Source: Chloroflexota bacterium
GTDB taxonomy: Bacteria; Chloroflexota; Dehalococcoidia; JACQTR01
NCBI GenBank assembly: GCA_016210705.1
Contig: JACQTR010000135.1
Coordinates: 1 to 5,505 of the forward strand
DNA length: 5,505 nt
Reading direction: 5' to 3'
Positions within the stretch are counted from its first letter, which is position 1. Every line of letters starts with the position of its first letter. The translations under genes and the position numbers were made by a program. Positions 5,458-5,505 of this stretch are shown here, one piece after another. The notes beneath the pieces are model-generated. The model did not search any database, was not told the DNA's origin, and saw only the letters and a program-made list of their open reading frames with translations.

Positions 5458-5505
5458 CTCTAGGGGCTCTTCTAAGCAGGCACTTCACTACTCGAACTTG
5501 TGGGC
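5458..5505. other. Non-coding tail of the window
   Basis: These 48 nt follow the universal stress protein stop. I see no convincing hairpin with a T-run, no promoter and no start codon with a ribosome binding site. Whether the operon ends here or continues cannot be told. Confidence 0.5.

Noticed and set aside
5458..5505. AGCTCT/GGCTCT near 5455-5474 as a terminator for the antiporter-UspA operon
   Set aside because: It is a partial direct repeat rather than an inverted one, and no T-run follows.

Overview
The window holds two transcription units on the + strand, separated by a compact regulatory region. The first is the 3' end of a housekeeping run: the end of polynucleotide phosphorylase (pnp, cut by the left edge), then dapB, asd and dapA, with gaps of 4, 0 and 10 nt. 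Asd makes aspartate semialdehyde, DapA condenses it with pyruvate, and DapB reduces the product, so this is a diaminopimelate/lysine module joined to an RNA-decay gene. The gene order runs against the pathway order (B-asd-A), and no aspartokinase is in view.

After dapA comes a 187-nt non-coding stretch (3551-3737) that is almost fully explained. It has a near-consensus sigma-70/sigma-A promoter (TTGACA, 17 nt, TAGAAT), a crcB-type fluoride riboswitch aptamer at about 3624-3688, and an intrinsic terminator (3681-3712). The terminator's 5' arm reuses the 3' strand of the aptamer's P1 helix. This is the layout of a transcriptional ON switch: fluoride-bound aptamer keeps P1 formed, the terminator cannot fold, and the downstream genes are expressed. 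A strong AGGAGG ribosome binding site follows.

The controlled genes are a 422-residue CPA2-type cation/proton antiporter of about 13 membrane segments with an Asn-Asp pair in the ion-site helix, and a 146-residue ATP-binding-type universal stress protein. Neither crcB/Fluc nor a CLC-F exporter lies in the window. The operon is therefore a candidate fluoride-response system built on an antiporter plus a UspA protein. This is the most interesting part of the window, and the two gene families are, from general knowledge, among those found under such riboswitches.

The organism is a bacterium with mid-50s %GC by eye, sigma-70 promoters and strong Shine-Dalgarno sites. The pnp-dapB-asd-dapA order, the DapB and DapA sequence style, and the resemblance of the aptamer to the Thermotoga petrophila one suggest a Chloroflexota (Dehalococcoidia-like) or deep Firmicutes lineage. 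That placement is an impression from memory, not a computed result. No mobile element, CRISPR array, tRNA or rRNA was seen. The last 48 nt (5458-5505) hold nothing recognisable.
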